NCBI RefSeq assembly: GCF_022482905.1 | Contig: NZ_JAKVOI010000001.1 | Coordinates: 1,365,958 to 1,429,957 of the forward strand | Reading direction: 5' to 3' | From: Clostridium sp. | GTDB taxonomy: Bacteria > Bacillota > Clostridia > Clostridiales > Clostridiaceae | Length of the DNA stretch: 64,000 nucleotides | In this document: piece by piece, positions 63,252 to 64,000 of the stretch | How the letters are laid out: each line of letters begins with the position of its first letter | Numbering within the stretch: position 1 is the stretch's first letter | The notes under the pieces: generated by a model | Told to the model about the DNA's origin: nothing | What the model saw: only the letters and a program-made list of their open reading frames with translations | Databases searched by the model: none | Program-made: the position numbers and the translations under genes

Positions 63252-64000
63252 CTATATGTTTCCAAACAGGCTCTCTATTTCAGACTTTATTTTATCTATA
63301 ACTGAATTTTCTATACATTGCTCAGCCTGGAAAATAGCATTCTTAAATGCCTTGACATTAGAACTTCCATGGGCTTTTACACATACTCCCTTTGACCCCA
63401 AAAATGCAGAACCTCCATACTCTGAATAATCAAATTTTGTCTTAAATTTCTTAAAGGTATTCTTCATAAGCAGGGCACCTATTTTTGCAGAGTACGACTT
63501 CATGATTTCTTCTTTCAACATCCCAGCTACATTCAATGAAACGCCTTCATACATCTTAAGTACAGTATTTCCGACAAATCCATCACATACCAGTATATCT
63601 ACATTTCCATCTGATATGTCTCTAGGTTCCACATTCCCAACAAAATTTAAATTTACATCCTTCAAAAGCTTGTATGCCGCCTTTGTAAGTTCATTTCCCT
63701 TTTCTTCTTCTATTCCTATATTAACAAGCCCTACAGATGGATTATTTATCTTGAGCACATTTTCAAAATATATTTTTCCCATCATTGCAAATTGAAGCAA
63801 ATATTGGGGTTTGCAGTCCACATTAGCTCCAGAATCTATAACCATGAAGTTTCCATTCCTGCCCGGCATTATAGGTGCGAGAGCAACCCTATCTATACCC
63901 CTAATTCTCCCGACTATCAACGTGGCACCAGTCATGAGAGCTCCTGTGCTTCCTGCAGATACAACTGCCTCAGCTTCACCTCTGGACACTATATTCAATG
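63252..64000 (-). CDS. plsX: Phosphate acyltransferase PlsX, 5' end cut by window edge
   Basis: PlsX makes acyl-phosphate from acyl-ACP for phospholipid synthesis. About 250 C-terminal residues are present; the open frame runs off the right edge, and the N-terminal motif (AxDxMGGD-type) is outside. Visible: [84 protein letters not shown] and [21 protein letters not shown]. It precedes acpP, as is usual. Confidence 0.96.
   Translation of the reverse strand, partial: LNIVSRGEAEAVVSAGSTGALMTGATLIVGRIRGIDRVALAPIMPGRNGNFMVIDSGANVDCKPQYLLQFAMMGKIYFENVLKINNPSVGLVNIGIEEEKGNELTKAAYKLLKDVNLNFVGNVEPRDISDGNVDILVCDGFVGNTVLKMYEGVSLNVAGMLKEEIMKSYSAKIGALLMKNTFKKFKTKFDYSEYGGSAFLGSKGVCVKAHGSSNVKAFKNAIFQAEQCIENSVIDKIKSEIESLFGNI

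Noticed and set aside
1-64000. CRISPR arrays, rRNA and tRNA genes, complete insertion sequences
   Set aside because: No regularly spaced repeats, no rRNA-like G+C-rich blocks, no tRNA cloverleaf with GTTCRA-type T-loop, and no transposase domains were recognised on either strand.

Overview
The window is a stretch of low-G+C chromosome from a spore-forming Clostridium (sensu stricto). The evidence is the codon use, strong GGAGG ribosome sites, canonical sigma-A promoters with 17-bp spacers, clostridial gene neighbourhoods (rimO-pgsA-recA-rny, tepA-lysC-ymxH-M16 protease-pnp-rpsO, cdsA-dxr-rseP-ispG-polC, smc-ftsY-ylxM-ffh-rpsP-khpA-rimM-trmD-rplS) and sporulation or Gram-positive markers (SpoIIIE-type FtsK, YmxH, PolC, CodY). 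I could not fix the species; the C. kluyveri/C. ljungdahlii side of the genus is a guess. Almost everything is on the minus strand, so transcription runs from high to low coordinates.

Layout from left to right. 1-5.9 kb: start of rny, then recA (LexA-box promoter), pgsA, rimO and ftsK/spoIIIE. 6.0-16.2 kb: an accessory catabolic island of ten genes: an amino-acid ABC transporter, a class III aminotransferase, an iron-type alcohol dehydrogenase, a four-gene flavoprotein/iron-sulfur oxidoreductase of the hydrogen-cyanide-synthase/opine-oxidase type, and a PucR-type regulator. 16.3-22.6 kb: tepA, aspartokinase, ymxH, M16 protease, pnp, rpsO. 22.8-30.2 kb: the rimP-nusA-ylxR-ylxQ-infB-rbfA-nrnA-truB-ribF operon. 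30.5-38.9 kb: cdsA-dxr-rseP-ispG-polC, with uppS just upstream at 39 kb. 39-43 kb: rpsB-tsf and pyrH-frr. 43-47.5 kb: codY, topA, dprA. 47.6-49.85 kb: the only plus-strand genes, comM, a 57-aa membrane protein and yraN. 49.85-64 kb: rnhB, rbgA, lepB, rplS, trmD, rimM, khpA, rpsP, ffh, ylxM, ftsY, smc, a 32-aa protein, a radical SAM protein, rnc, acpP and the 3' part of plsX.

Most of the window is core information processing (replication, recombination, transcription, ribosome assembly, tRNA and rRNA maturation, protein targeting) plus isoprenoid and phospholipid synthesis. The island is the part that is not ordinary. Its aminotransferase resembles taurine:2-oxoglutarate aminotransferases and its reductase resembles sulfoacetaldehyde reductases. 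The simplest reading is import of an amino compound, oxidative cleavage of an N-substituted form by the flavoprotein complex, transamination to an aldehyde, and reduction of the aldehyde to an alcohol. The substrate is inferred, not shown.

Regulatory features that can be read directly include a textbook LexA box, several r-protein-gene leaders (rpsO, rpsB, rplS), many intrinsic terminators, an unusual topA leader with a mini-ORF and hairpin, and a candidate plus-strand small RNA at 14.6-14.96 kb. No CRISPR array, tRNA, rRNA or recognisable transposase was seen.
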